From assembly GCA_000711775.1 (NCBI GenBank), contig ARYC01000114.1, positions 1 through 64,000 of the forward strand: a stretch of 64,000 nucleotides of DNA, written 5' to 3'. The translations under genes were made by a program, and so were the position numbers. A model generated the notes under the pieces. That model saw only the letters and a list, made by a program, of their open reading frames with translations. It was not told where the DNA came from and did not search any database. Positions 33,170 to 43,929 of the stretch are shown here, in pieces (positions within the stretch are counted from its first letter, which is position 1; every line of letters begins with the position of its first letter). The DNA is from Oxytricha trifallax (taxonomy: Eukaryota; Ciliophora; Spirotrichea; Sporadotrichida; Oxytrichidae).

Positions 33170-35432
33170 TCAGAGCTTAGCCTTTTCTACTTTGGGCTCA
33201 TCTCTGGTCAACCATGCGAATTCTTGTGGTCTTCTTCCTCCGTTAGGATCAATAATTACGTTCAATTCCCACAAATTGTCATCGTTTAACATCTAGTAAA
33301 ATGTTTATAAATTTTATAGAAATGGTTTAGAGTCTCATTTATCAATAGATTCATTACCATAAAGAATACCGTTGTTGATGACAATGATAACTTTGAGTGT
33401 GATGTTGTATCTTGCTCCAGTCTCAACTTCCATACCAATGAATCCAAATGCCTTATCACCAACCACCATGACGATCTTCTTCTTTGGGTAAAGTGCTTGA
33501 GCTGTGATGGTAAAACCAAAATCTACTCCCTTAGTTCCAAATGTACCTGCATAAAGTCTCTGTCTGGCTTGGTCGTTATTATAATGTGAAAATATAAAAC
33601 ATTCTTTGATCAATATATTAAGTAATTGCACAATAGTAAGGATGGTTCTACCAATATCCATGGTGTTACTGCCCTCACTCACAATAATATAGTTGTCTTT
33701 TTGAAAATGAATGGTATCCTCTATCATCTTCAAGACTGTATAGTAGTTTATGGGAATAGTTCTATCTGCGTCCAACTTATCATCTTCAACTTTGTTCTTA
33801 TCTACCTTCTCTCTTAATGTTTAAAATATTAACTCCCATCACAAAATTATTAATGTTTTCCACTAGCCGCTTGGTTCTGGAAGAATATCCTCTTTGACAG
33901 CATTATTAAGTTGACCTAAGATTACTTGGCATCACTCAAAAGACGCACACTGCTCTCTACTTTAGTATTGAAATAGTTTGGATCATTGTCCAATTAAATA
34001 TTATGTAATTTTAAACTTACCTAAGTGTTTACCAATTATTAATGAATTTGTTTTAACTCGAAGCAATAATCTTGGCATTCTTGTTGAATCTTGGGGTTTC
34101 ACCAAAATGCAAAATCCAGTTTAATCTGGTTCCAACCATGAAAATAAAATCTGCATTTTATAGCACGAAAGTTTTTGCGGGATTAACTGAATGAATATCT
34201 GTACCTTTCACAACACCCTTGCCCATCGGAGTTTCTAAAAATGGTAAGTTGGTCTTGTTAATGAATTCTGAAAATTAATGTGATTGTTAAAAGAGTTTAA
34301 CTTATTAAATAGTAAAATAAAAAAAAAATTTTAATTTTACTATTAAGATTCAATCATTTTATACTCAGCTTGACCATAGGCAACACCATTACCAACGATA
34401 ATAAGTGGTTGTTTGGCTGACTTTAGTAGATCAAGAGTAGCTCCTATTAAGTAATCTTGAACTTGAGTTTGAGGAAGAATCTTGACCACTCGCAAATAGT
34501 TTATGTATTTTTCTTCAATCTTGGCATAGATCAAATCAGCTGGCATGTCGATGTAGACGCCTCCTGTGGTACCGTACATTGACATTCTGACTGCTTTCTA
34601 AACAATGAGAGGAATATGTTTAATGTATGCTGGTCTAGCAGCGTATTTAGTGCATGGCTTTGCAAGAGCAAGTTGATATAACTCCTGGAAAGCACCTTTG
34701 CTATCCATGCTGGCATCTGAAGCATCTACTATGACAATTATAAGCCATTTGTTAACCATTACGTTTGCCATGGCACTGATGCAGTTAGTCATACCTAGAC
34801 CACTCACTTCAAAGAAAATGCATGGTTTCTGAGTGACAAAGCTTAATATCAAACATTTTAACTGAATATCTAGTACAAAATGGTCCTTATATCCTTAATG
34901 ATCATTTGAAATATAAATTGATTATTCCAATTCCACTTCCAGCAATGGCAGCTGCTTAATCGTTTCTAAATCCAATATAGTATATGTCATTAGCCTGCAT
35001 AGCCATACCCATCTCGTAAACTGGAATAACAAATCTAAAATTATTAACGCCATTTTATGTCATTTATTGAAATAGTGAATCTGTCAGGAAACATTTTTGT
35101 AGTGATAATTTCCTTTTTTAAAAGAATGAGACTTAGAAATTAATCTAATTAAATTCTATTAAAATATGATCATCATAGAATTACTTCCTAATTAAAAATC
35201 ATCTACAATTCTCAAAATTCAGTTACAATATTACATAGGGAGACATATAGAAATTGAGTTTTAACAAGAAAATTACACATTTTTACCATTAGCTCCCTAA
35301 TATATTAATTCATATAAAACTATTTATGTTTTATGAATTATTTCTTCAGTTTTAAATACCGACAATACCGAATGCATATTTCAAGTCTTGCAAAGACAAA
35401 TCTTTAGCTAATATTTTTTATCCTGTGATCAT
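33170..35432 (-). CDS. HACL1-like: 2-hydroxyacyl-CoA lyase / oxalyl-CoA decarboxylase family enzyme, germline copy with six IESs
   Basis: Minus strand, ATG at 35432 to TGA at 33170-33172. The protein follows the ThDP-dependent HACL/Oxc family in order: start with KYAFGIVGI, then after an IES PVYEMGMAMQ (the Glu that contacts ThDP), NDQAAAIAGSG, TQKPCIFFEVSGLG, IVQKAVRMSMYGTTGGVYID, LPFLETPMGKGV, RLNWILHFGETP, LREKV, MDIGRT, AGTFGT, GDKAFGFIGMEVET...NNGI (the Mg/ThDP-binding motif) and C-terminal EFAWLTR. The last residues AKL form a peroxisomal targeting signal 1, fitting peroxisomal alpha-oxidation in eukaryotes. TAG in IVQKAV proves Gln reading. About 515 codons remain after removing IESs against about 565-580 in relatives: roughly 60-70 residues are absent between LYGNESIDK and LNDDNLWELN. 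One base is missing after GCCAAG near 33920. Confidence 0.95.
33577..33638. other. IES 6 of the HACL-like gene, 60 bp, pointer TA
   Basis: TA at 33577-33578 and 33637-33638. Removal converts an unmatched 20-residue insertion into GRTIL-NDQARQRLYAG, which aligns with family members. Confidence 0.7.
33814..33858. other. IES 5 of the HACL-like gene, 36 bp, pointer TTAATGTTT
   Basis: Nine-base direct repeat at 33814-33822 and 33850-33858. The insert contains an in-frame TGA; excision gives GQWKTLREKV, a family-typical segment. Confidence 0.9.
33997..34068. other. IES 4 of the HACL-like gene, 68 bp, pointer AATA
   Basis: AATA at 33997-34000 and 34065-34068. Excision changes the frame by 68 bases and yields AKIIQLDNDPNYF, matching the family's IIQVDIDP-type segment. 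Confidence 0.9.
34265..34351. other. IES 3 of the HACL-like gene, 83 bp, pointer ATTC
   Basis: ATTC at 34265-34268 and 34348-34351. Excision joins YKMIE to FINKTNLPFLETP in frame. Confidence 0.9.
34838..34930. other. IES 2 of the HACL-like gene, 91 bp, pointer AA (TT)
   Basis: The two-base repeat is weak, but excision between 34838 and 34930 gives AIAGSGIVTQKPCIFF, close to the SGFLTQKPGI of bacterial oxalyl-CoA decarboxylase. Confidence 0.65.
35025..35358. other. IES 1 of the HACL-like gene, 330 bp, pointer AATA
   Basis: AATA at 35025-35028 and 35355-35358. Excision joins AFGIVGI to PVYEMG in frame, restoring the family's invariant FGIVGIPV-type motif. Confidence 0.85.
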
Positions 35433-35819
35433 TTTCTTTGAAGGGGTAGTTAGGTAAAAAACCTTTAGAATATTATTTATTCAATAAACAATAATAATTT
35501 GCAAATATAATTAAATTTAGGCAAGTAGAGAAATCAAAAAGGTTTTTATTCATATAATAAATTATATGTACTTAGATATATGATTCTGTGTGAATATATA
35601 TATAGTCATTTAATTATTTTCTGCGTCATAATTTTCAGTATAAATTTTTGCACTTAAATCACATATTTATAAAATAAATAATATAATTTTCTTATATTCT
35701 AGGTTTTAATGCTAAATTATTGAAAATTCATTGTCTTTTTATGATATGTAAATTAGTTATTTATTTATAGTTTATGATTATATAAGTAAAATTGTAAAAT
35801 TCATGCAATAGTTTATCCA

Positions 35820-36871
35820 TCATAACTTCTTTCTACTGGGTGAAAATTGCTATTATATATGATAGCTGCTACTATTATTATTACCTATATTTTTAGTACT
35901 GCTGTTATCAAGCATCTATTGCTGTTACTATGTAGTAATAACATGACTAATAATTAAATTAGATTCACAAAAATAGTTAATGAGGAGTAATGAATTTAAC
36001 AGATTCTTTGGTAATATTGATACATTTATATTTATTGCTTTTTAATTGATTGTCTTTGCTGCTGGTTATTATTGCTTCCTCCATTTCAAGATAAAGTCAT
36101 ACTCAAGAAAATAATTAATAAAACTACATATATATATATAAAGTTATTTTTATTAGCTTTTTAAAGAATTTAATTTTATCCTACTCAAGTTGAAGACATC
36201 TGCATTATTCATGCTAGTGGAAAACATTTATTGCTATTAATTTATCTAATGATTATGTTGCTGCTATTAATTGCTACTATTGCATGATGCTATTCATGGC
36301 AGCCAGTTGTGGATTGTAGGTATTATGCTGGAAAAAGTCCTTTATTTTGTTTATTTAAGAATGATTGCGTGATTAATTCACTCCTTGGTAGGATTGTCCA
36401 CCGCTGCTAGAGACGAATTTGTATTTCAGATTTGCTTGCTATTACTGCTGTTATTACTGCTGATTTGTGTTGTTTGAGTTTACTATTCCCTAAAATTAAG
36501 GTAATATTAAGAAAATATATATATAAATATTTTGAGTTTGTTTATAAAAAAAAACAATAATTATAAATATAATAGATTCAGAATTAATTGTTCATTGTAT
36601 TATTTTGACTGAGATTTTGTTAAACTGCAAGCTGTGATCTTGGTCTACTGGATGAATTAGAGATTCCTCTCATTTGCTAGAAAGAATCAGCAATATTTTA
36701 AATATGTGATTAACATGCAAATTTTTACAAATCATTAAGGTTGTTTCCTGAATTCTTTTTCTTGTTAGCTGAGCATAGATTTGTATTTTATGAAATTGAC
36801 TAATTCATTTCCTTCATAAAAGTATTCAAGAGTTTCTTTTTTTCTTCATTGCTCAAAATTGTTTAACCCAT
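35820..36871 (-). CDS. Q/N-rich protein gene in several germline segments
   Basis: ATG 36871 opens MGQTILSNEEKKKLLNTFMK and continues to MRGISNSSSRPRSQLAVQQN (about 36615). After AT-rich DNA a poly-Gln run coded by mixed CAG/CAA/TAA/TAG (36435-36465) is followed by ANLKYKFVSSSGGQSYQGVN and FFQHNTYNPQLAAMNSIMQQ. Later pieces read STSMNNADVFNLSRIK (36200), GGSNNNQQQRQ (36065) and QQQQQMLDNSSTKNIGNNNS ending FSPSRKKL at TGA 35820. Low-complexity Q/N tracts suggest an RNA-binding or prion-like protein (inference). IES borders were not fixed except as AT-rich gaps. Confidence 0.6.
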
Positions 36872-37339
36872 CTATTTCAACAAAATTTATAACAATAAAT
36901 ATTAAAGAAAACTTACTATTTATTAATTTCTTGATAATACATTTAATTTGAATTTTATGTGATTGATGAGAAGTTGCTAGATTCTTTGAGTTGATAATTT
37001 AGAGAGGAGTAGTTTTTCTATTTATAGAACCGTTTTTAGTAGATTAATAAGTGCCCGATCTAAGAATGTCGTTTGGATTCTAATTTTTTATCAATCGATT
37101 TTTCATCTTTTGCATGCGACCTCCCTTGCGATCAGACTTTGCTTTTTATTGCTTTCCTACTGATTAATTTTTGAAATGTTAAGAGTAATTCAAAATATTA
37201 AACTAGTATATTGTACTAATTGATGAAGTTTAACAGTAAAACATACTTTTGAGATCTACTTCTTCTATGTGAATTGAGAAAAGAATCAGCAGACTAATCA
37301 TCATATTTGATGTTTCAATTTTGTATATCACTTAACCAG

Positions 37340-37539
37340 TGAAGGGAAGGGTGGTAGTGGTCACTGCTATATTTTGACGTCATAAGACAAATTAACTTTG
37401 AAATAATGCATTTTCAAGTGCACGTGATTAGTATCTTCATGATCATGATCACTAGGACAGTGCCACGTGACCACGTTACTGGTGAGTTGAAATTTGGTCG
37501 TGGTCACTGCTATATTTTGTCATAATTCTATTAAATAAC
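37340..37539. repeat. Satellite fragment (left of Merlin-like element)
   Basis: About one unit of the 1-2325 satellite: GGTGGTAGTGGTCACTGCTA, TGACGTCAT and CATTTTCAAGTG motifs are present, diverged. Confidence 0.85.
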
Positions 37540-38679
37540 GGGTATTGACGTCACCAAGTCACAGATGACGTCAGGAGGTCACATTATGATAAATATGTTA
37601 TTTATTTGTTAAAAGTGTGTGAAGCACTATAAAAAATTCTACTAGTATCTTTTCTAGGAAAGCAATATGAGTGCAACCCCTAATTAACCAGGTTCAGAAA
37701 GGGTTGAACATCTTGTTAAGAACCAATGCGAAACAAATAATAGAAGATTTTAAAGGGGATGCCAGCCCACGCCTCGTAGGGGGTCGGTGACAAAAATTAT
37801 AAAATTGAACATGAAATTAAATGTAATTGTTTATATTTGATAGTATAAATAAATATCTGTCATTAGTATTTCGGAAATATGAATGTAGATTGTAGTTGAA
37901 GTCATAAAGTAGAATGTTTTTTACATTTTTTAGATTTCTTCGCTACAATTCTTTATATTAAAAGTATTTTATTATGACTGCTAGATGGTCATCATGTTCT
38001 TTACATGAGTCACCAAAAAAATAAGTACAGTTCAAACTCCTTCAATTATAATTGAGTGTATCATATCTCGTACAATGTTTCCATTAAAATTGTGAACATG
38101 TCTTTCATTCTTCATGTCTAATTCTTCCCAATTTATCCCGACATACGATTGAAAGTCGTCAGTATACTTTACTGTTATATTCTATATCTTTAATATCTAG
38201 TATTTATAGAGTTTATAATGTTCCTGTTTTTACTGTAAAATCTTCCATCTATATATCAATTAATCGATTAACCTTACTACCCATAATTATCAATAAAATA
38301 TTATTCATGATGGGTAAGAATAATTCGAAGATAAGTAAGTCCACATGGTTTCATCCATCTAATAAAAAAAATTAATTATCATTATTTTTTTTAACATTGC
38401 TTCCGAACCTCAAGAGATGCTACCGCCTTATTGACACCTGCTTTTTATTTTTTTTGCGAACAAGGGGTTTTACTCCTTGTGACCCCGGATACCAGAGGTG
38501 CATTCCTAGGTTCCTGAAGGAAAAAATACCAACAGAACTTTTATAGTGCTTTTCACATTTATTACATATAAATTTCCATATTTACCATAATTTGACCTCC
38601 ACACGTCACCTGTGACTTCCTGACGACACCTTTGACTTCTTGATGTCACCCCCCTTTTGACCTCCTGACGTCAATACCC
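37540..38679. mobile_element. Merlin/IS1595-type DNA transposon inserted in satellite
   Basis: Terminal inverted repeats begin GGGTATTGACGTCA at 37540 and end TGACGTCAATACCC at 38679; similarity between the ends runs, imperfectly, for about 130 bp (GTCAGGAGGTCA, GCACTATAAAA). The flanks are TAAATAAC (37532-37539) and AAAATAAC (38680-38687), an 8 bp duplication with one mismatch, the size known for Merlin elements. A 57-codon plus-strand ORF (37667-37840) near the left end is of unknown meaning. Confidence 0.75.
37985..38330 (-). pseudogene. ISXO2/IS1595-like transposase remnant
   Basis: Minus strand, ciliate code. One frame reads DFTVKTGTLQTLQILDIKDI; after a one-base shift the next reads YTDDFQSYVGINWEELDM, HVHNFNGNIVRD and IEGVW. 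This resembles the family pattern of a TD.F.SY segment (second catalytic Asp), a VNHS..G-like segment and a terminal HTN.IEG.W (catalytic Glu); here HTN is degraded to HSI. The N-terminal half with the first Asp is not recognisable. The gene is broken. Confidence 0.6.
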
Positions 38680-39196
38680 AAAATAACACTTAAATAATGC
38701 ATTTTTAAGTGATGGTCACGTGAACACCTTGGTCATTGTCTTGGTTACTATGGTCAATGTTATGGTTACTAGGACCACGATATCAGTAACTACATGACCA
38801 CCGTTACTGGCGATTTGATGTGTGGTCGTTGTCAATGCTCGATTTTGACATTATTCGATAAATAAACATTATAATCATTCATTTGATTGTGATGGTTACG
38901 TGGTCATCATGAATATGGTCAAAGTCACCAGGATCACGGCTATGGTCACAAGGACTACGAATTCAGTGAAGTATGGCCAGTAACATGTGAATGGAGGAGT
39001 TATAGTAGTTTGCTCTATTTTGAAGTCATTCGACGAATTAACTTTGAAATCATTCATTTTAAGTGATGATCTATTGGTCTCCGTGGAAAAGTCATGGTCA
39101 CCATGGTCACAGTCATGAGAACCAAGAGGACTGTGATAATGTGACCACGTATCTGGTGAATTTAGGGGTTGTCGTTGTTACTGCTCTATTTTGAAG
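38680..39196. repeat. Satellite fragment (right of Merlin-like element)
   Basis: Two to three diverged satellite units with GGTCACGTG, CATTTTAAGTGATG and GTGACCACGTATCTGGTGAA. It ends next to transposon-derived DNA. Confidence 0.85.
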
Positions 39197-39559
39197 GCTT
39201 ATCCGTAAAGTGTAGTTTTATAGGCATATAAGTATGATCTTTCCATACATTTACTTTAGTTTTCTGAATCTAATTTTGGGTTAATTAATGCACCCATTGA
39301 TAAATTGAAAAATGATATTCGATATTATTTCCAAATCATAACCCAAAATCCCTCAATAAAGTTTATAATAGCTTTAATTTTTGGGGAATTTGTTTTTGTT
39401 TGGGGTTTTAATTAAATGCTTGAAATCAATAACAATCTTATGGGGTCTATTTAAGACGAAGAGTATATAGATTTTAAGTGTAAACTGCGATATGGATGTG
39501 ATATATAGTGAATAATTCAAATTAGTACTTAACTTTAAGAATTGCACTTCTCTTGAAGC

Positions 39560-40455
39560 GAAGTACGTATACTGTTCGCTCCAACTACCTTTTAGCTGTA
39601 TAATTAAAACAATAATAGCTGAATTCTTAGCCTAAGAGGAGGCAATAGTTCCTATAAAAGCATTTTGAATATCTTATTAATGAAAAACTTTAAAGTATTG
39701 GGCTCACTTCTCTTTAGACTTACGAGCTACTATGTTTCATCTTCAATTCCTGAGTCGAAAATCTCTGTTTAGTCTGTAGAAGAAATCTAAAAACGAAATG
39801 GTATCTCTTACAAGGTGTGAATCGTATCAAGAGTTTAATTGATTTCACTCTGCCTTTTTACAACAATAACATAAATTATATATTTATAAATACATGCAGA
39901 GCTTAATATAACAATATTAAGTTTATTCATGCAGGCGAGGCTTTGTTTACCTTCAACACTTTTATCTAGAAGTCTTGGTTGAAGAGACATAGTAATATAG
40001 AGGTATAAGACTAGAGAGTCAAGTTATAAACAATAGCAATTCTATGAGATAATAGCAAGGATGATGGTTTAGAAACATGTGTTATTCATTCTCGTTCAGT
40101 AAAGATAGAGCAGTATAATAAATTCTTATAGTAGCTAAGAGAGAAATACTCAGAATTAGAATTTATACTGTTCGTTGATAATCTTTCTGTCTATAAGACA
40201 AGAGAAAAAAGGAAAAATGATGAACAACTTAAAATAACTCCAGTAATACACATACCTTACAGTCCTTAGTTAAATAGATTTGAGTTCTACTGGGGTATAT
40301 TAAAAGTTATTTACAAAAAGCTGATAAAATACAGCTTGATGAATGATCAACATATAGATACATAGACTTAATAAAATTATCAGTGAAGGGAGTAGATTAT
40401 TAGATGATTTGAATGTATATAAATAAGTTTTAGAGTTAAGTTGATAAATAAAATA
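39560..40455 (+). pseudogene. Divergent TBE-like transposase at the left edge of the array
   Basis: Plus strand: FIHAGEALFTFNTFIQKSW (the catalytic DE is GE here), FILFVDNLSVYKT (second Asp kept), YSPQLNRFEFYWGILK (catalytic Glu kept). A TGA occurs in the middle (after ILQ-like segment near 40040) and another near the C-terminus. It aligns along its length with the array transposase but is far more diverged than the array units are from each other, then passes directly into array sequence at about 40420. Confidence 0.75.
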
Positions 40456-40482
40456 AGTCGAATTTAAAATTCTTTCGAGGCA

Positions 40483-42094
40483 GCTTGCTTCTCTTTCTTT
40501 TCTTCTTTTTGTTGCTTTTTCCTCCAATTTCGCTTCTCATGCTGCCAACTTCTGCATCTATATTTATTCATTTGATGCGCATGCTAAATATTTGAATAAA
40601 GTCTCTTGCTAACTTCATACTTTGTCTGCGACTTTCGCTCTCTGTGAAGCTTGCTCTATTCCTTCATCAAGAAGATGCCAGTACCAGATTTTTCTAAAGA
40701 GTTAAACTACAAATCTTACTTGATATATAAGGGTGCTTCTGCAGCTCTGATAGCCAGCTCTCACTTATCTTAATCCCTTGTTTGTCCTTATCTTCTGAAG
40801 AGATGCTGTACCTTTTCTTATGAGATTCTTGAATAATTTCTTTCAAGTAATCACCTTTAATTGTTGCAAGTATGCCAAAGAAATAGTTTCTTTCAGGTAG
40901 TTTATTTGACAACTGCTTCTTAGTAACCAGGTACAGTGAAACCTCTGGATCATTAAAATCCTTAAAACCCCTTAGTAAGGTTTATAAGTGCTTTGATTTG
41001 AAGGATATAGTTGGAGTCTTATTGGGGTTAGTAGAGAAATTAGGCCAATTTGCAAAATGAGAATTAGAAATTAGCGAATATATGATATGCAATATTTAGA
41101 TTTGCTTCTTAAGCCTAGGTATGGCACTAGTATTAATATAGACTTAGTTAAAGCAGTAATGAATTATGCAGCAATAGCAAAGCTCCTATGCAAGAGTGCC
41201 TCAACAGTTAGTTATCATTGCTTTTTAGCTGTCTAGCATTTTAACTCAGGCACTTGAAAGCATCCTGCAAGAAAATAATAGTTCTCACAGCACCATATTG
41301 ACCACCTCTGCGACTCGAAGACTTTAAAGAATTGGGCACACATTCCATTCGACTAGCGAGCTGTGATGTTTCATCGCAAGTTTCCTGGCATGCGTATCTC
41401 TCCTTAGACTATAGCTAATATTTTTAGAAGAAATAGCATTACTTTCAAGACTGTCAACAGAGTGAAGAGAGTAATTGATTTTACAGTGCCATTTTATAGT
41501 AATAATTTAAACTTTATATATGATTAAATGCAGAGAGCTATTACTAATAACATCAAGTTCATACACGCTGATGAAGCAGTGTTTACATTCAACACTTTTA
41601 TTAATAAGTCTTGGTATAAAAAGTATGATAATATAGAAGTATATGACTAAAAAGTAAAGGTTGTCACTCACGCAATTTTAGCTGGTATTAGTGAAGATTT
41701 AAGCTTAAAAAGTTATGTCATTCATCCTCGCTCTATTAAGCGAGAGTACATCCTATTTGTTGATAACCTGTCAGTTCATAAGACTAAGGAGTCTAAGATA
41801 AGCTTATGAAGACCTAAACATAACTCCTGTTTACAACGTTCCTTATAGCCCTTAATTAAATGGAATAGAATTCTACTGGAGTTAAATCAAGACTCATTAC
41901 AAGAAGCTGTTACTTTATCATCTTATGCATGAATTGCCCATCGATACAGTAGACTTGATTCAAAGCAGCTGTAAGAGAGTGAGCGTAGATAAGACAACAA
42001 TTTGTGCGAGAGAGGGAAGAATGAATGTTTATAAATAAGTTTTAGAGTTAAGTTAATAAATAAAATAAGTCGAATTTAAAATTCTTTCGAGGGT
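40483..42094. mobile_element. Array unit 1 (1612 bp)
   Basis: Carries the deletion after IKRE and an extra TGA in its transposase (KTKESKISL-stop). Confidence 0.9.
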
Positions 42095-43760
42095 GCTTGC
42101 TTCTCTTTCTTTTCTTCTATTTGTTGCTTTTTCCTCCAATTTCGCTTCTCATGCTGCCAACTTCTGCATCTATATTTATTCATTTGATGCGATGGCTGAA
42201 TATTTTAATAAAGTCTGTCTCTTACTTACTTCATGCTTTGTCTGCGACTTTCGCTCTCTGTGAAGCTTGCTCTATTCCTTCATCAAGAAGATGCCAGTAC
42301 CAGATTTTTCTAAAGAGTTAAGCTACAAATCTTACTTGAAATATAAGGGTGCTTCTGCAGCTCTGATAGCCAGCTCTCACTTATCTTGATCCCTTGTCTG
42401 TCCTTATCTTCTGAAGAGATGCTGTACCTTTTCTTATGAGATTCTTGAATAATTTCTTTCAAGTAATCACCTTTAATTGTTGCAAGTATACCAAAGAAAT
42501 AGTTTCTTTCAGGTAGTTTATTTGACAACTGCTTCTTAGTAACCAGGTACAGTGAAACCTCTGGATCATTAAAATCCTTAAAACCCCTTAGTAAGGTTTA
42601 TAAGTGCTTTGATTTGAAGGATATAGTTGGAGTCTTATTGGGGTTAGTAGAGAAATTAGGCCAATTTGCAAAATGAGAATTAGAAATTAGCGAATATATG
42701 ATATGCAATATTTAGATTTGCTTCTTAAGCCTAGGTATGGCACTAGTATTAATATAGACTTAGTTAAAGCAGTAATGAATTATGCAGCAATAGCAAAGCT
42801 CCTATGCAAGAGTGCCTCAACAGTTAGTTATCATTGCTTTTTAGCTGTCTAGCATTTTAACTCAGGCACTTGAAAGCATCCTGCAAGAAAATAATAGTTC
42901 TCACAGCACCATATTGACCACCTCTGCGACTCGAAGACTTTAAAGAATTGGGCACACATTCCATTCGACTAGCGAGCTGTGATGTTTCATCGCAAGTTTC
43001 CTGGCATGCGTATCTCTCCTTAGACTATAGCTAATATTTTTAGAAGAAATGGCATTACTTTCAAGACTGTCAACAGAGTGAAGAGAGTAATTGATTTTAC
43101 AGTGCCATTTTATAGTAATAATTTAAACTTTATATATGATTAAATGCAGAGAGCTATTACTAATAACATCAAGTTCATACACGCTGATGAAGCAGTGTTT
43201 ACATTCAACACCTTTATTAATAAGTCTTGGTATAAGAAGTATGATAATATAGAAGTCTATGATTAAAAAGTGAAGGTAGCCACTCACGCAATTTTAGCTG
43301 GTATAAGTGAAGATTCAGGCTTAGAGAGTTATGTTATTCACCCTCGCTCTATTAAGCGAGAGTAGTATATAGAGTTCCTACATAAGCTCAGAGAGAAGTA
43401 TAGCAACCAAGAGATCATCCTGTTTGTTGATAACCTGTCAGTTCATAAGACTAAGGAGTCTAAGAAAGCTTATGAAGACCTAAACATAACTCCTGTTTAC
43501 AACGTTCCTTATAGCCCATTATTTAATGGAATAGAATTTTACTGGAGTTAAATCAAGACTCATTACAAGAAGCTGTTGCTATATCATCTTATGCATGACT
43601 TGCCCATCGATACAGTAGACTTGATTCAAAGCAGCTGTAAGAGAGTGAGCGTAGATAAGACAACAATTTGTGCGAGAGAGGGAAGAATGAATGTTTATAA
43701 ATAAGTTTTAGAGTTAAGTTAATAAATAAAATAAGTCGAATTTAAAATTCTTTCGAGGGT
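42095..43760. mobile_element. Array unit 2 (1666 bp)
   Basis: Full-length type; the transposase spanning units 2-3 is the best preserved in the array. Confidence 0.9.
42283..42700 (-). CDS. Companion ORF of the array element (one copy per unit)
   Basis: Minus strand, ending at TGA 42283-42285: FANWPNFSTNPNKTPTISFK, GFKDFNDPEVSLYLVTKKQL, NYFFGILATIKGDYLKEIIQ, LSELQKHPYISSK. There is an internal ATG at 42528, but homology and open frame extend upstream to about 42700, so the true start is unclear. A second minus frame downstream (EKSGTGIFLMKEQSKLHRER, K/E/Q-rich coiled coil) may be its frameshifted C-terminus. Copies lie near 40690, 43950, 45614, 47284 and 48870. It matches the plus-strand ORF at 15828-16145. 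Function unknown. Confidence 0.6.
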
Positions 43761-43929
43761 GCTTGCTTCTCTTTCTTTTCTTCTATTTGTTGCTTTTTCC
43801 TCCAATTTCGCTTCTCATGCTGCCAACTTCTGCATCTATATTTATTCATTTGATGCGATGGCTGAATATTTTAATAAAGTCTGTCTCTTACTTACTTCAT
43901 ACTTTGTCTGCGACTTTCGCTCTCTGTGA
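42706..43929 (+). pseudogene. Array transposase, best-preserved copy (D,D34E)
   Basis: Open from 42706 to TGA 43927 with TAA/TAG as Gln, except TGA at 42871. Order: DNA-binding-like N-terminus (INIDLVKAVMNYAAIAKLLC), MRISPQTIANIFRRNGITFK, FIHADEAVFTFNT (Asp, codon 161), ILFVDNLSVHKT (Asp, codon 242), FNGIEFYWSQIK (Glu, codon 277), so 34 residues separate the last two. The tail continues GRMNVYKQVLELSQQ and then a hydrophobic stretch that is probably read-through of non-coding sequence. Equivalent frames exist in every unit. Expected to be a nuclear transposase; the shared TGA makes it inactive. Confidence 0.85.

Noticed and set aside
33170-35432. Interruptions of the HACL-like gene as spliceosomal introns
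   Set aside because: The borders do not follow GT...AG, and most coincide with direct repeats whose removal gives the conserved protein.
42097-42321. Repeated plus-strand ORFs beginning MLLFLFF in every array unit
   Set aside because: They are antisense to the K/E/Q-rich part of the companion ORF and in a different frame from the transposase; their recurrence only reflects the array.
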